Origin: Marinihelvus sp963695135
Lineage (GTDB): Bacteria; Pseudomonadota; Gammaproteobacteria; Xanthomonadales; SZUA-36
Direction of reading: 5' to 3'
Assembly: GCA_963695135.1 (NCBI GenBank)
Contig: CAVOGA010000001.1
Span: forward strand, 434,001-498,000
DNA length: 64,000 bases
Positions within the stretch are counted from its first letter, which is position 1, and the number at the start of each line of letters is the position of its first letter. The position numbers were made by a program, and so were the translations under genes. A model generated the notes under the pieces. The model had not been told where the DNA came from. It did not search any database and worked only from the letters and a program-made list of their open reading frames with translations. Positions 37,256-48,154 of the stretch are shown one piece after another.

Positions 37256-39462
37256 TCAGTAGCGCCAGGCGGCGCTGACGCCGTACACCCTGGGCTCACC
37301 AAGCTGGTAGTAGGGCTCAACCTCGTAGAATTTCCGCGGGTCATTGCCGAAACCGCCAAAGCCCCGCGTCTGCACGTCTTCATTCGACAGGTTGCGCCCC
37401 CACAGCGCCAACTCCCAGGGGCCCGACTGCCAGCTGATTCGCAGGTTGAACAGCAGGTAGTCCGTGGTTCGCTCATTGTGATTGGCGGAGGTGTAGAAAC
37501 CGTCCTTGCCCTCCAGGTCCGCCTGCACGGACCAGGCCTCCGTCACAAACCACTCGCCGCCAAAGCTGTACTGGTAGTTCGGCGCGTGGGCCTGGTCCCG
37601 GCCGCTGAGGTCGTAGGGAACGCCATTCTCCGGATCCGCCTGCGCATGCGAAAAACTCTGGTAGTCCCGGTAGCCGGTATCCAGCAGGCCGAGCGTGGCA
37701 AACAGGCGCAGCTGGTCCATGACCAGCCAGTCCAGCTCCAGCTCCAGCCCCTGGTTGGCGCCGCCGGCGGCGTTTTGCAGGCTGTCGACAAAGATGCAGG
37801 GACAGGCATCGCCGGCCGGGTCTTCCGGTATGACGATGGATTGCTTGACCTGCACCTCGTCCCGGTCCTGGTAAAACAGCGCCAGCGAAAACTGCAGACG
37901 CCCATCCAGCAGACGGCCTTTCAGACCGGTTTCGTAGTTCAGCAGGGTCTCCCCGGCAAACACCAGCGCGCCCGGCGGCAGCTCGTAGCCGATGTCTTCC
38001 AGTTCGCGGTAGCTGGCTGGCCAGGGCCGAGTTGTACCCCCCGGGCTTGTAACCCCGGGACACCAGCGCATACCACAGCAGTCCGCGGTCGCTGCGGTAC
38101 TCCAGCGCTATCCGCCCGCCCCAGAAGTCTTCATCCTCCCGGGTTGACGGGCTGCCGGGGGTGTTGTCCCGGTATTTGAAATCACGGGACTCCAGCCGTA
38201 AGCCCGTGGTCAGGCTCCAGCGGGGCGCCAGGGGTATGTTCACCTGTCCGTAGGCGGCCAGGTTGCGGGTGTCATAGTCGCTGCTGAAATCACCGTCGGC
38301 GAAGGTATAGACCCGCTCCAGGGACTGATCCTGGTCACGCACATAGAGGCCGGCCACCCAGCTGGGCGCACCCTCCTCGACGGCGGAAAGCCAGCGAAGG
38401 TCCGCGACCGTGTTGCGGTTCTCACGGTCGTAGGCATCAAAGGAGCTGTACCACCAGTCAAAACCCCACAGCGCGGAATCGCAGGGTGTGCCCTCGCAGA
38501 TCCCCGGGTGACTCCAGTCCTCGTCAAAGCTGTAGCGGGAGTCCGCGTTGACGTGGCTGAGCAACAGCTCGATGGCGGCGCCGTCGTCCAGACCCCAGCG
38601 CGTCCGCAGGGAGCCGGCGATGCTTTGCAGCGAATCGCGGCCCGGCTCGTCCGAGTAGGTATCGCGGGTGTTGTCCAGGGAAAACGCGTCGTAGCCGTTG
38701 TCCACATCGCTGAGCAGCAGCGTCAGATCCATGTTCAGCCTGGCCGCAGGCGTCCAGTTAAGCCGCGCACGCGCATGACTTTCGTCGATATCCTGCGTCG
38801 GACGACCGAGAAACACGTTGTTGGTGAACCCATCGTTGCGGTTGGACTGGGCAGCAAGGCGCCAGGACAGGCTGGAGTTCGCGGGACCGCCAAAAGCAAC
38901 ATCGAGGGTTTGCTGGTCGTAATTGCCCAGGATCGCGTCCGACCCGCGCCCCGAACTCATCGCCGGGGGCGTTGGATACCATGTTGATCATGCCGGCCAG
39001 GGCATTCGCGCCAAACAGGGTGCCCTGCGGGCCGCGGAGAATTTCGACCTGTTGCAGGTCAAAGGTGCTGGCAACGCCGGCGATACCGGTAAAGTCCATG
39101 CCGTCCACCAGCAGGCCCACGGAGGGGTTGATCGGCTCCACGAACTGGCTGCGCTCGCCGATGCCGCGAATCTGCAGGAACCGTCCGCGCGAAGCCCCGG
39201 AGGCAAAGTTGACGTTGGGCGCGAGGTTCAGCAACTGGGCCACGTACACCGCGGTGCGATCCTCGATCACACGCTGGTTGAACACGCTGATGCTGGCGGC
39301 CGTGTCCTGCGCACTGACCGGGCGGAACTCGGCGGTCACCAGGACCTCCTCCAGGGCATCACCGGACGCATCTTCCGGGCCCCCGGCGTGATGCGGGTCC
39401 TGCGCAAAGGCGCTGAAGTGAAACATGAGCCCGGTCATCAGGGCGAGAACTGTGCGTTGCAT
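37256..39462 (-). CDS. TonB-dependent outer-membrane receptor under TPP riboswitch, two apparent frameshifts
   Basis: About 735 residues when joined. A signal peptide (LALMTGLMFHFSAFA) leads to a TonB-box-like EEVLVTAEF and a plug domain with QIRGIGERSQF and EILRGPQGTLFGANALAG. A 22-strand barrel follows and ends in YGVSAAWRY with the terminal aromatic residue. The frame changes near 38939-38940, where removing one G from GTCGGACGC restores FGARVDAILGNYD, and near 38018-38025. The riboswitch in front of it suggests thiamine or a thiamine precursor as substrate; plug residues alone would not show that. Confidence 0.87.
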
Positions 39463-39521
39463 GAGCGCTCCGTTCGTCTTGGCGTCCGGAGTTCGAGCGG
39501 GGAGGGGCTTGGCAAGGAAGC

Positions 39522-39620
39522 ATCCGTCCCTACGCCGGTACTAACCGGGTCAGGTTCAAAGGGTTCGCTTGCGCGTCTCAGGCCGGCCATGCGTTGTGCA
39601 CGGGGGGCCACCCCTGGATC
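39522..39620 (-). promoter_or_regulatory. Thiamine pyrophosphate (THI-box) riboswitch
   Basis: On the minus strand the conserved blocks appear in order: CCAGGGGTGGCC, GCCTGAGA, then ACCCTTTGAACCTGA, CCGGTTAGTACCGG and GTAGGGA. These are the known pyrimidine-sensor and pyrophosphate-sensor elements of the TPP aptamer. It ends about 60 bases before the TonB receptor start, so TPP should lower expression of that gene. The switch between conformations was not modelled. Confidence 0.93.
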
Positions 39621-39712
39621 GGCCACCAGTATAGGGCAGTCCTTGTGAAAATCGGTGGTGTTGCGGCCAGGGAGGTATCAGCCGGTGCCGGCGGAATATG
39701 CCGCCGGCTGGT

Positions 39713-40768
39713 TTACTTCATTGATTGCTGGAGTTTTTTCAGGGCCGCGCTGCCCGGGTTGAGGGTCTCGAAAGGCAGCCCTGACAGGGGCTGCGGACCA
39801 GTGCCGAGCACATCATGCATTTCCGGCAGGGACTCGTTAAGGTACATCAGGCCGGTAATGACCTCGCCGCGGGCCCGGTGCTCCTCGAGGTACTGCATGG
39901 CGCTGCTGCGCTGCGACGGGTCATAGCTGGGATCGGCCTTGCGCAGGATCACGCGCGAGCCGTCGTGCAGGGTAACCGGCGTCGCGCTGCCGTCGGCATA
40001 CTCCACGGTGATCTGCTCCGCGGGGGGAACGAAGTCCGCCTCCACCGCCTTGTGGGACATTTTGCGCGTGTAGGCGTAGCTCTTGGTGGAGCCCTCGTGG
40101 TCATTGAAGGTCACGCAGGGGGACACCACGTCGATCACCGCGCAGCCCCGGTGACGCACACCGGCCTTGATCAGGGGCACCAGCTGCTCCCGGTCGCCGG
40201 AAAAACCCCGCGCGGCAAAGCTGCCGCCCAGTGCGATCGCCATCGCCACCGGGTCAATCGCCTGCATCCGGTTCACCTCGCCGCGCTTGGCGCGGCTGCC
40301 CGGGTCGGCGGAGGCGGAGAACTGCCCCTTGGTCAGGCCGTATACCCCGTTGTTTTCGATGATGTAGAGCATGTTGAGGTTGCGGCGCACCACGTGACCA
40401 AACTGCCCAAAACCGATCGACAGGGAGTCACCGTCGCCTGACACGGCAATGCAGGTAAGGTCGCGGTTGCCGGCCATGGCGCCGGTGGCCACGGAAGGCA
40501 TGCGCCCGTGCACCGAGTTGAAACCATGGGCGCCGGAAAGAAAATACGCCGGGGTCTTGGACGAGCAACCGATGCCGGACATCTTGACCACCCGGTGCGG
40601 TTCAATGGACAGCTCCCAGAAAGCCTGCACGATGGCTGCTGTAATACTGTCATGACCACATCCGGCGCACAGCGTGGAGAGCACGCCCTCGTAGTCACGC
40701 TGGCGCAGGCCGATCTCGTTGGTCCGGTCGGTCGGCAGGTCAATGCGGGGTTTCGCGATGTAGGTCAT
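39713..40768 (-). CDS. korB: 2-oxoacid:ferredoxin oxidoreductase, beta subunit
   Basis: A 351-residue TPP-binding subunit. The cluster-ligand region LCAGCGH is near residue 36, and the TPP/Mg motif GDGDSLSIG with downstream NNGVYGLTKGQ is clear. KorB-type proteins convert 2-oxoglutarate (or a similar 2-oxoacid) and CoA to acyl-CoA with ferredoxin reduction. The start overlaps the alpha-subunit stop in ATGA. It has no frameshift. Substrate preference is inferred. Confidence 0.87.
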   Translation of the reverse strand: MTYIAKPRIDLPTDRTNEIGLRQRDYEGVLSTLCAGCGHDSITAAIVQAFWELSIEPHRVVKMSGIGCSSKTPAYFLSGAHGFNSVHGRMPSVATGAMAGNRDLTCIAVSGDGDSLSIGFGQFGHVVRRNLNMLYIIENNGVYGLTKGQFSASADPGSRAKRGEVNRMQAIDPVAMAIALGGSFAARGFSGDREQLVPLIKAGVRHRGCAVIDVVSPCVTFNDHEGSTKSYAYTRKMSHKAVEADFVPPAEQITVEYADGSATPVTLHDGSRVILRKADPSYDPSQRSSAMQYLEEHRARGEVITGLMYLNESLPEMHDVLGTGPQPLSGLPFETLNPGSAALKKLQQSMK

Positions 40769-42586
40769 GCAGCGGCCTCCTCACCCAGGTGGGCCTGCAC
40801 CGCGCGGGCCACCGCCCGGCTTGGAATGGGCATGCCGTTATAGTGCAAAACGGACACCAGCTTCTGCGCCGGCGCCTCCAGTTCGGTCATCAACAGGGCG
40901 CGCAACTGCGCGTCACGGTTCTGCTCGACGACGAACACCGTGTCATGTTCCGCGATAAACGCGGCGACCTCGTCGCCAAAGGGAAAGCCCCTCACGCGAA
41001 GATAATCCAGGTGCGTACCCTCCGTCGGCCAGCTCGTCCATGGCCTCGTTCACGGCCCCGTCGGAGGAACCGAACGCCAGCAGGCCCAGGCCCGTGGACC
41101 GGGCTGCCGGGCGCAGCACGGCGGCGGGCACCGACTGGCGGATCGTTTCCCACTTCACCAGCAAGCCGCTCCATGACGTCCTGGTACTCCGCCGAGTCCT
41201 CGGTGTAGCCCCCGTAGCGGTTGTGGCCGGAGCCGCGCACAAAGTAGGCGCCGCGCGAGTCTTCGCCGGGCAGCGTGCGCGCGGTAACGCCATCGCCGTC
41301 CACGTCCAGGTAGCGGTAGAACTTCTCCATCTTCTCGAGTTCGGCGGGACCGATCATCTTGCCGCGGTCCGGCCGGTAACTGTCATCCCATTCGCAGCTC
41401 CGGCACCATCCAGTCGTTCATGCCGATGTCCAGGTCCGACAGCACGAACACCGGGGTCTGAAACCGCTCCGCCAGGTCAAACGCCATGACCGCCATCTCG
41501 AAACACTCGCGCGGATCGGCCGGAAACAGCAGCGGATGCCGGGTGTCGCCGTGGGACGCATAGGCGCACAGCGTGAGGTCACATTGCTGGGTCCGGGTCG
41601 GCATGCCGGTGGACGGCCCGACCCGCTGCACATCGAAAAACACCGAGGGTATTTCGGCGTAGTAGGCAAACCCGATAAATTCGCTCATCAACGAAATACC
41701 GGGTCCGGATGTCGGCGTGAACGCGCGCGCACCCACCCAGTTGGCGCCAAGCACCATGCCGGCGGCGGCCAGTTCGTCTTCCGCCTGGATGATGCAAAAC
41801 AGGCTGTCCCCGGTTTCCGGGTCTTTTCTGAAGTGTTCGCAATAACGCTGGAATGCATCCATCAGCGACGTCGAGGGCGTGATCGGATACCAGGCCCCGA
41901 CCGTGGCGCCCGCATAAACGCAACCCAGCGCCGCAGCGGAGTTGCCATCGATCAGGATGTTCCGCGAGTTATCGCCCATGCGTCTCGGCCCGCACCGGCA
42001 GGGGGCAGGCGAAATGGGTTTGCGCATAGTCGTAGCCCAGGGCAATGGCCTCGAGGTTGCTCTCAACCAGCTTCGGCTTGTTGGCAAAGGTTTCCTCGAG
42101 CAGTTCGCGAACGATCTCCCGGTCGATGTCCAGCAGGGCGCAGAGCACACCCACGTAGGCAATGTTCTTCATCAGGATGCGGACGCGGGCCACGTCGAAA
42201 TGCTCATTGGCCAGCCGCGCCAGCGGCACGCCCAGCACGGTGACATCGTCGCGCGTCATGGCCTTGTCGCGCGGCCAGGTGCTGTCGTAGATAAAAAACC
42301 CGCCGGGGCTGACCTCGGCAAGGTCTTTGGCATAGGTCTGCGCATTCATGGCGACCATGACATCCACGCGGCCCTCGCGGGCCATGTATCCGTCGCGGCT
42401 GGCGCGAATTTCATACCAGGTTGGCAGGCCCTGGATATTGGACGGGAACAGGTTCTTGCCGGTTACCGGCAGGCCCATGCGAAACAGGGCCTTCATCAGC
42501 AGGCCGTTGGCGCTCGCCGAGCCCGTGCCGTTCACGGTGCCGATTTTCAGGACAAAGTCGTTTACCCGGCTTGGCGCTTTTGACAT
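40765..42586 (-). CDS. korA: 2-oxoacid:ferredoxin oxidoreductase, fused gamma-alpha subunit, four apparent frameshifts
   Basis: The N-terminal 205 residues (FVLKIGTVNGTGSASANG onward) are the gamma domain. The alpha domain follows with AWYPITPSTSLMDAF, EDELAAAGMVLGA and TSGPGISLMSEF, and ends with FVVEQNRDAQLRALL. Frames change near 41969-41978, 41390-41400, 41165-41175 and 41015-41030. The first break lies where PVRAETHG meets MGDNSRNILIDGN; here an overlapping separate start (ATGGGCGATAA) is also possible, so gamma and alpha could be two genes. Overall order gamma, alpha, then KorB agrees with KorA fusions. Confidence 0.82.
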
Positions 42587-44368
42587 GGGGTGGTTCCGTA
42601 ATCGGCGGCCTTGGGAAAGGTCAGCAGGGATTTCTGCATGTCCCAGGCCGCGGTGGGGCAGCGCTCGGCGCACAGGCCGCAGTGCACGCAGAGGTTTTCG
42701 TCCTTGACCATGACGCGGGCCGTCTGCTTGAGCGAACCGGATACGAACAACGGCTGGTCCGGCTCCAGACGGGGCGCCTTCAGGCGCCCGACCAGGTCCG
42801 GCTCTTCGCCGTTGCGGGTAATGGTGAGACACTGGGTCGGACAGATATCGATGCAGGCATCGCATTCGATACACAGGTCATCGGTAAACACGGTCTGGAT
42901 ATCGCAGTTCAGGCAGCGCTCCACCTCCACGGCGGTCTGTTCGGCATCAAAGCCCAGCTCCACCTCCGTGCTGAGGTTGCGGAAACGCTCGGTGAGCGGC
43001 ACGTGTTCCATCTTGCGCCGGGCCGCCGGATCGAAGTTGTTCGAATAGCTCCACTCGTGCATGCCCATTTTGCGGCTGCCGAGGTTCAGCATCGGCGGCA
43101 GGCGCTCTTCCAGCGCATCCCCCTGGCAGTGCAGGTGGATGGAAATCGCCGCCTGGTGTCCATGCTCCACCGCCCAGATGATGTTTTCCGGGCCGAAGGC
43201 GGCATCCCCGCCGAAGAACACGCCGGGACGGGTGGACTGGAACGTCTTGCGATCCACCACGGGCACATCCCAGCGGTCAAACTCCAGGCCGATGTCACGC
43301 TCGATCCAGGGAAAGGCGTTTTCCTGGCCGATGGCCAGCACCACGTCATCGCAGGCAATAAAGACCTCTTCCAGCACCCGCTGGTCGACAATGCGCCCCT
43401 CGTCCGTGTCATATTCCATCACGTCAAAGCGCATGCCCACGAGCTTGCCGTCTTCGACCACGAACGCCTTGGGCGAGTGGTTGATCACGATTTCGACGTT
43501 TTCTTCTTCCGCGTCCTCCAGCTCCCAGTCGGACGCCTTGAAGAAATCGCGCGGCTTGCGGGCCATGACCTTCACCTCTTCGGCGCCGAGGCGCAGGGAG
43601 GTCCGGCAGCAGTCCATCGCCGTGTTGCCCACGCCGATGATCAGCACCTTGCGACCGATCTCCTTGGTGTGGCCGAAGGCCACGGACTCGAGCCAGCCGA
43701 TGCCGATGTGGATGTTCGCGTCGCCTTCCTCGCGGCCCGGCAGGATCAGTTCCTTGCCCTTGGGCGCGCCGCTGCCGATAAACACCGCGTCATAACCCTC
43801 TTCCAGCAGGCGCGGACAGGCTTTCGACCCGGTGCCCCAGGCGCAGGTCCACGCCCATGTCGACAATGGTCTGGATTTCCTCGTTGAGCACCTGCGCCGG
43901 CAGGCGGAAGGAGGGGATGTTGGAGCGCATCAGGCCGCCGGGTTCTTCCAGGGCCTCGAATACCGTGCACTCGTAGCCCAGCGGCATGAGGTCGTTACAG
44001 ACCGTGAGGGAGGCGCAGCCGGCGCCGACCAGGGCAATTTTTTTGCCGTTCTTCTTTTCCGGCACGAGCGGCAGGCGTTCGGAGATATCGCCACGGTGGT
44101 CTGCGGCCACGCGCTTCAGGCGGCAGATGGCCACGGGCTTCTGCCCGGTGCGGCCGCGGCGGCAGGCCGGCTCACAGGGCCGGTCACAGACACGGCCGAG
44201 AATGCCGGGAAAGACGTTGCTTTCCCGGTTCACCATGTAGGCGTCCGTGAAATTGCCCTGCGCGATCAGGCGAATGTATTCGGGAACGTCCGTGTGAGCG
44301 GGACAGCCCCACTGGCAGTCGACTACCTGGTGGAAGTAGTCCGGATTCGAGGTATCCGTGCGGTCCAT
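42562..44368 (-). CDS. GltD-like NAD(P)H oxidoreductase with C-terminal ferredoxin domain, one apparent frameshift
   Basis: About 600 residues when joined. It starts with an Fe-S helical domain (VVDCQWGCPAHTDVPEYI, then GRVCDRPCEPACRRG), continues with the FAD motif GAGCASLTV and a second nucleotide motif VLIIGVGNTAMDC, and ends with two ferredoxin clusters (CIECDACIDICP and CVHCGLCAERCP). This layout matches glutamate-synthase-beta-like flavoproteins that move electrons between NAD(P)H and ferredoxin. The frame changes in about 43805-43825. It overlaps korA by 25 bases, so it likely feeds or drains electrons for that enzyme. Confidence 0.83.
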
Positions 44369-44499
44369 GCGAGCCTTGTCTTCTCCGCTTCCGGCGCCCG
44401 GCCGGTCATCGGGGGCAAGAATAACCGTTTTACCCCACAGGCGCACCCCGCGCGCCCGGGGTCGACCGGCCTCCGCTGAATCCGGCGATAAGCCGGCGC

Positions 44500-45766
44500 T
44501 CAGTCCAGAATTTCGTCCAGCGCCGAAATCAGCCGGGAGACCTCTGCGGCCGTGTTGTAGTGCACCAGGGAGCAGCGCAGCACGCCAACGTCCGGATCGA
44601 TGCCGAGGTCCTCGACCAGCCGGTAGGCATAGAAGTTTCCGTAGCCCGTGCCGATGTTCCTTTGGGCCAGGGTTTCACAGATTTCCCGGGGGCTCCTGCC
44701 CTGCACCGTGAAGGCCACGGTCGGCGCCCGGTTGTCCACCGTGCGTTTGCCGATCAGGCGCACGTCCGGCCGGTCGCCCAGCCACTCGAGCAGGGGTGCG
44801 ACCAGTTGCGCCTCGCGTTGTTGCAGCAGACCGTGGACCCGTCGTGCAGCAGCTACCGGGTCGCGGTCCGCAGCGGGAAAATGATGGTGATCCAGCCGTT
44901 CCATGTAATCCACCACGCCGGCAGCGGCGGCCACCTGGGCATGATCCGGCCCGGCGGGGGCAAAGCGCAGCGCAGGCTTGTCCGCGTTGAAGAAGTGTCC
45001 CTGGTTGGCCAGCTTGTCATTGAACTGCCTGGCCAGCGTCATGATGCCCAGGTGCGGGTCCATAGACCTTGTACAGGGAGTAAAGGTAAACGTCCGCGCC
45101 CAGGTCGGCCGGCTGGGGAATGCCGTGCGGCGCGTAGGACACCCCGTCGACGATGCTCATGGCGCCCGCCGCGCGAATTTTTTCGCACCATTCGCGTACC
45201 GGGTTGACGCTGCCCACAACATTGGAGCAATGGGTGAAGGCCACCGCCCGCGTGCGCTCGTTAAGAACCGCATCAAGCCCTTCGCTGGTCAGCGCGCCGG
45301 TATCCGGGTCGACCGGCCACTCGCGCACCCGGAACCCCTCATTTTGAAGCCGGTGAAACGCGCCCCGATTCGCCTCGTGATCCTGCCGGCTGATGACCAC
45401 CTCGTCGCCGGGCTGCATCCAGCCACGCAGGGCCTGGGCCAGCACGTAGGTGTTCTGGGTGGTCGACGGGCCGAAAACCAGCTCATCCTCCGCGACCCCC
45501 ATCCAGGCGGCCAGCCGGGTGCGCGCCTCGTCCATCTCCTCACCGCCCTCCGTGGAGGGTGCAGACGGATAGTAGGGCTGCAACTTGGTGCAGCGGTAAA
45601 AGTGGTTCAGCCGCTCGATGGCCGGCGCGCTCGCATAGGAACCGCCGGCGTTCTCCAGGTGCGCAAAGCCCTCGAGATCCGGTTCGGAAAATGCGGGAAA
45701 CTGCTCGCGGACAAAGGCCTCGTCAAAGGGTCGCTGGTTGGCGGGTTGCTGCGGCGCGGCGCTCAT
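44500..45766 (-). CDS. Cysteine desulfurase-like class V aminotransferase, one apparent frameshift
   Basis: About 422 residues when joined. HLENAGGSYAS, SRQDHEANRGAF and SIVDGVSYAPHG are class V motifs, and YSLYKVYGP holds the PLP lysine. It resembles the VC1184-type cysteine desulfurase-like subfamily, whose true substrate is not settled. The frame changes near 45050-45062, between VYGP and HLGIMTLARQF. It is coupled by ATGA overlap to the aldehyde dehydrogenase gene upstream. Confidence 0.8.
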
Positions 45767-47225
45767 GAACCCAGGCCCGCCATGGTCAGGTATTTCAATT
45801 CCACGTACTCCTCGATGCCGTAGCGCGAACCCTCACGGCCCACGCCGGATTCCTTGACCCCGCCAAAGGGCGCAACCTCCGTGGACAGGATTCCGTCATT
45901 GATACACACCATGCCGTATTCCAGTCCCTCTGCCACGCGCCAGATGCGGCCGATGTCGCGTGCATAGAAATACGCTGCCAGGCCATACTCGGTCGCGTTC
46001 GCAAGCTCGATTGCCTCCTGGTCTTCTCCGAAGCGAAACACGGGCGCCACCGGGCCAAAAATCTCTTCCCGCGCGAAGCGCATATCCGCCGTTGCTCCGG
46101 CCACCACCGTCGGCTCGAAATACTGGCCGCCCAGGGCGTGGCGGGCGCCGCCCACCACCACTTCGCCGCCTTTATCCCGGGCATCCTGGAGCAGGTCTTC
46201 GACCTTTTCGATGGCATCCCCGGAAATCATCGGGCCAATATCAACGCCGTCCTGATCGCCCTGGCCGACCGTCAGCGCGCGCGTGGCCTCGACAAACTTT
46301 TCCAGAAAGCGATCGTAAACGCCGTCCTGCACATAGATGCGGTTGGCGCAGACGCAGGTCTGGCCGGCGTTGCGATACTTACTGATCATGGCGCCCTGAA
46401 CGGCGGCGTCGATATCCGCATCATCAAAAACGATGAACGGCGCGTTGCCGCCGAGCTCCATGGACACCCGTTTAACCGTCGAAGCGCATTGGCGGATCAG
46501 CTGCTTACCGACAGCAGTAGATCCGGTAAAGGAGAACTTGCGCACCAGCGGATGCTCGGTCAGCTGCTCACCCACTTCCTGGGAGCGGGTGCTGGTCAGC
46601 ACGTTGAAAACACCGGCCGGCACGCCGGCCTCTTCCGCCAGCACCGCAAGGGCCAGCGCCGATAAGGGCGTTTCCGCGGCAGGCTTGATCACGATCGGGC
46701 AACCGGCAGCGAGCGCCGGCGCCGCCTTGCGCGTGATCATGGCATTCGGAAAGTTCCACGGGCGTGATGCAGCCCACCACGCCCACCGGCTGACGCAGTC
46801 ACGAGAATACGCCGGTCGGCCATGTGCGTCGGCACAACATCGCCGTACAGCCGCTTGCCTTCCTCCGCGAACCACTCGATAAACGAAGCGCCGTACATGA
46901 CTTCCCCGGCAGACTCGGCCACGGGCTTGCCCTGCTCGGCGGTCATCAGCGCGGCCAGGTCGTCCTTGTTTGCCAGGATCAGGTCATACCAGCGACGCAG
47001 GATATGGGCGCGTTCCTTGGCGGTTTTTGCTCGCCAGGCGGGCCATGCGGCAGCGGCAGCTTCAATTGCGCGGCGGGTCTCCATAACACCCAGCTCAGGG
47101 ACCCGGGCAATTTCTGACCCGTCGGAGGGATCTGTTACAGCGAAGGTCGCGCCGTCATCGGCGCCGGTCCAGGCTCCGTCAATGTAAGCGGCGGTCCGGA
47201 GAAGCGAAGGATCATTCAGTTCCAT
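45763..47225 (-). CDS. gabD: Succinate-semialdehyde-type aldehyde dehydrogenase, two apparent frameshifts
   Basis: About 487 residues when joined. FTGSTAVGKQL is the NAD(P)-site region, MELGGNAPFIVFDDAD carries the base Glu, NAGQTCVCANR the catalytic Cys and EIFGPVAPVF the C-terminal motif. This combination is typical of GabD-like enzymes that oxidise succinate semialdehyde to succinate. The frame changes near 46790-46800 and 46762-46766, with PVGVVGCITP between them and WNFPNAMITRK after. Upstream is a divergent hydrolase gene. Confidence 0.83.
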
Positions 47226-47371
47226 GGTGTAGGCCTTGTGCGTGTTGTGCCGGGTATTCTAACGGCGCGTTCAATGCTTTACGCTCGTGGCTTACCGAGG
47301 CGTTGTCAAGTGACGCAGCTCATGACGGAAAATCCGGGGTTGGCGGCCTGGGTTCTGCATTCAAAAGAACC

Positions 47372-48154
47372 ATGACGCCCAGGTCTGTTCACTTTCAGGG
47401 CCGCGATGGCGTGCGGCTTTATTGCCGACTGCACGGCACGGGGCCCAATACGCTGCTGTGTCTTCCCGGCCTCGTGCGAACCGGCCGCGACTTCGAACCC
47501 CTGCTGGCCCGGCTGCCCGCCAACTGGCGAGCGCTCTGTCCGGATTATCGTGGTCGCGGCGGTTCCGCCCGCGACCCGCGACCTGCCCGTTACCACCATG
47601 CGACCTACGTGAGAGACAGCGAGCAACTGCTGGAGCAGCTTGGCGCCTCAAGCGTAACTGTGCTGGGAAACTCCTTCGGCGGATGGGTCGCCATGTCGCT
47701 GGCCCTGCGGCAAGCAAAGCGGGTAAGTGGCCTGATCCTGAATGACATCGGCCCGACGGTTCCGAGGCAGGCGGCGCTCCGCTACATGGCGTTCGTTGCA
47801 CGGCACGGCGACCCGGAGTCCATCGACCCGGCCGTGCTCGCCCAGCTGAGGCGGGCTCACCGCTGGTCCCGTTTCATCTACCCGCTGTGCCGGCTGGGGC
47901 TGATGCGCCACTCCGCGCCAGTCGTAACGGGCTTCGAGGCGACCTTTCGCGCCCTCGATTTACCAATGCTCGTTTTGCGCGGCGCAAGATCGAAAGTGCT
48001 GACCCCACTGATCGGGGAACAAATGCGCCGCGATCAGCCTGGTCTTGAGTGGGTAACCGTCCCGGCGGCCGGGCACCACCCGCGGCTCGACGAGCCTGAA
48101 GCCGTGGCCGCCATCCGGGCCTTCCTCGACCGGGTCAGCGATGCCGAAACCTAA
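47372..48154 (+). CDS. Alpha/beta-hydrolase
   Basis: A 260-residue alpha/beta-hydrolase. LCLPGLVRTGRDF is the oxyanion loop, GNSFGGWVA the nucleophile elbow, and AAGHHPRLDEPEAV carries the catalytic histidine. ATG at 47372 is chosen; a TTG at 47303 would add 23 residues of little character. Substrate unknown. Its 3' end overlaps the divergent hydrogenase-side gene by four bases, tail to tail. Confidence 0.78.
   Translation: MTPRSVHFQGRDGVRLYCRLHGTGPNTLLCLPGLVRTGRDFEPLLARLPANWRALCPDYRGRGGSARDPRPARYHHATYVRDSEQLLEQLGASSVTVLGNSFGGWVAMSLALRQAKRVSGLILNDIGPTVPRQAALRYMAFVARHGDPESIDPAVLAQLRRAHRWSRFIYPLCRLGLMRHSAPVVTGFEATFRALDLPMLVLRGARSKVLTPLIGEQMRRDQPGLEWVTVPAAGHHPRLDEPEAVAAIRAFLDRVSDAET

Noticed and set aside
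39522..39620. Cobalamin riboswitch in front of the TonB receptor
   Set aside because: The blocks CTGAGA and ACCCTTTGAACCTGA are those of the TPP element; no B12-box is present.
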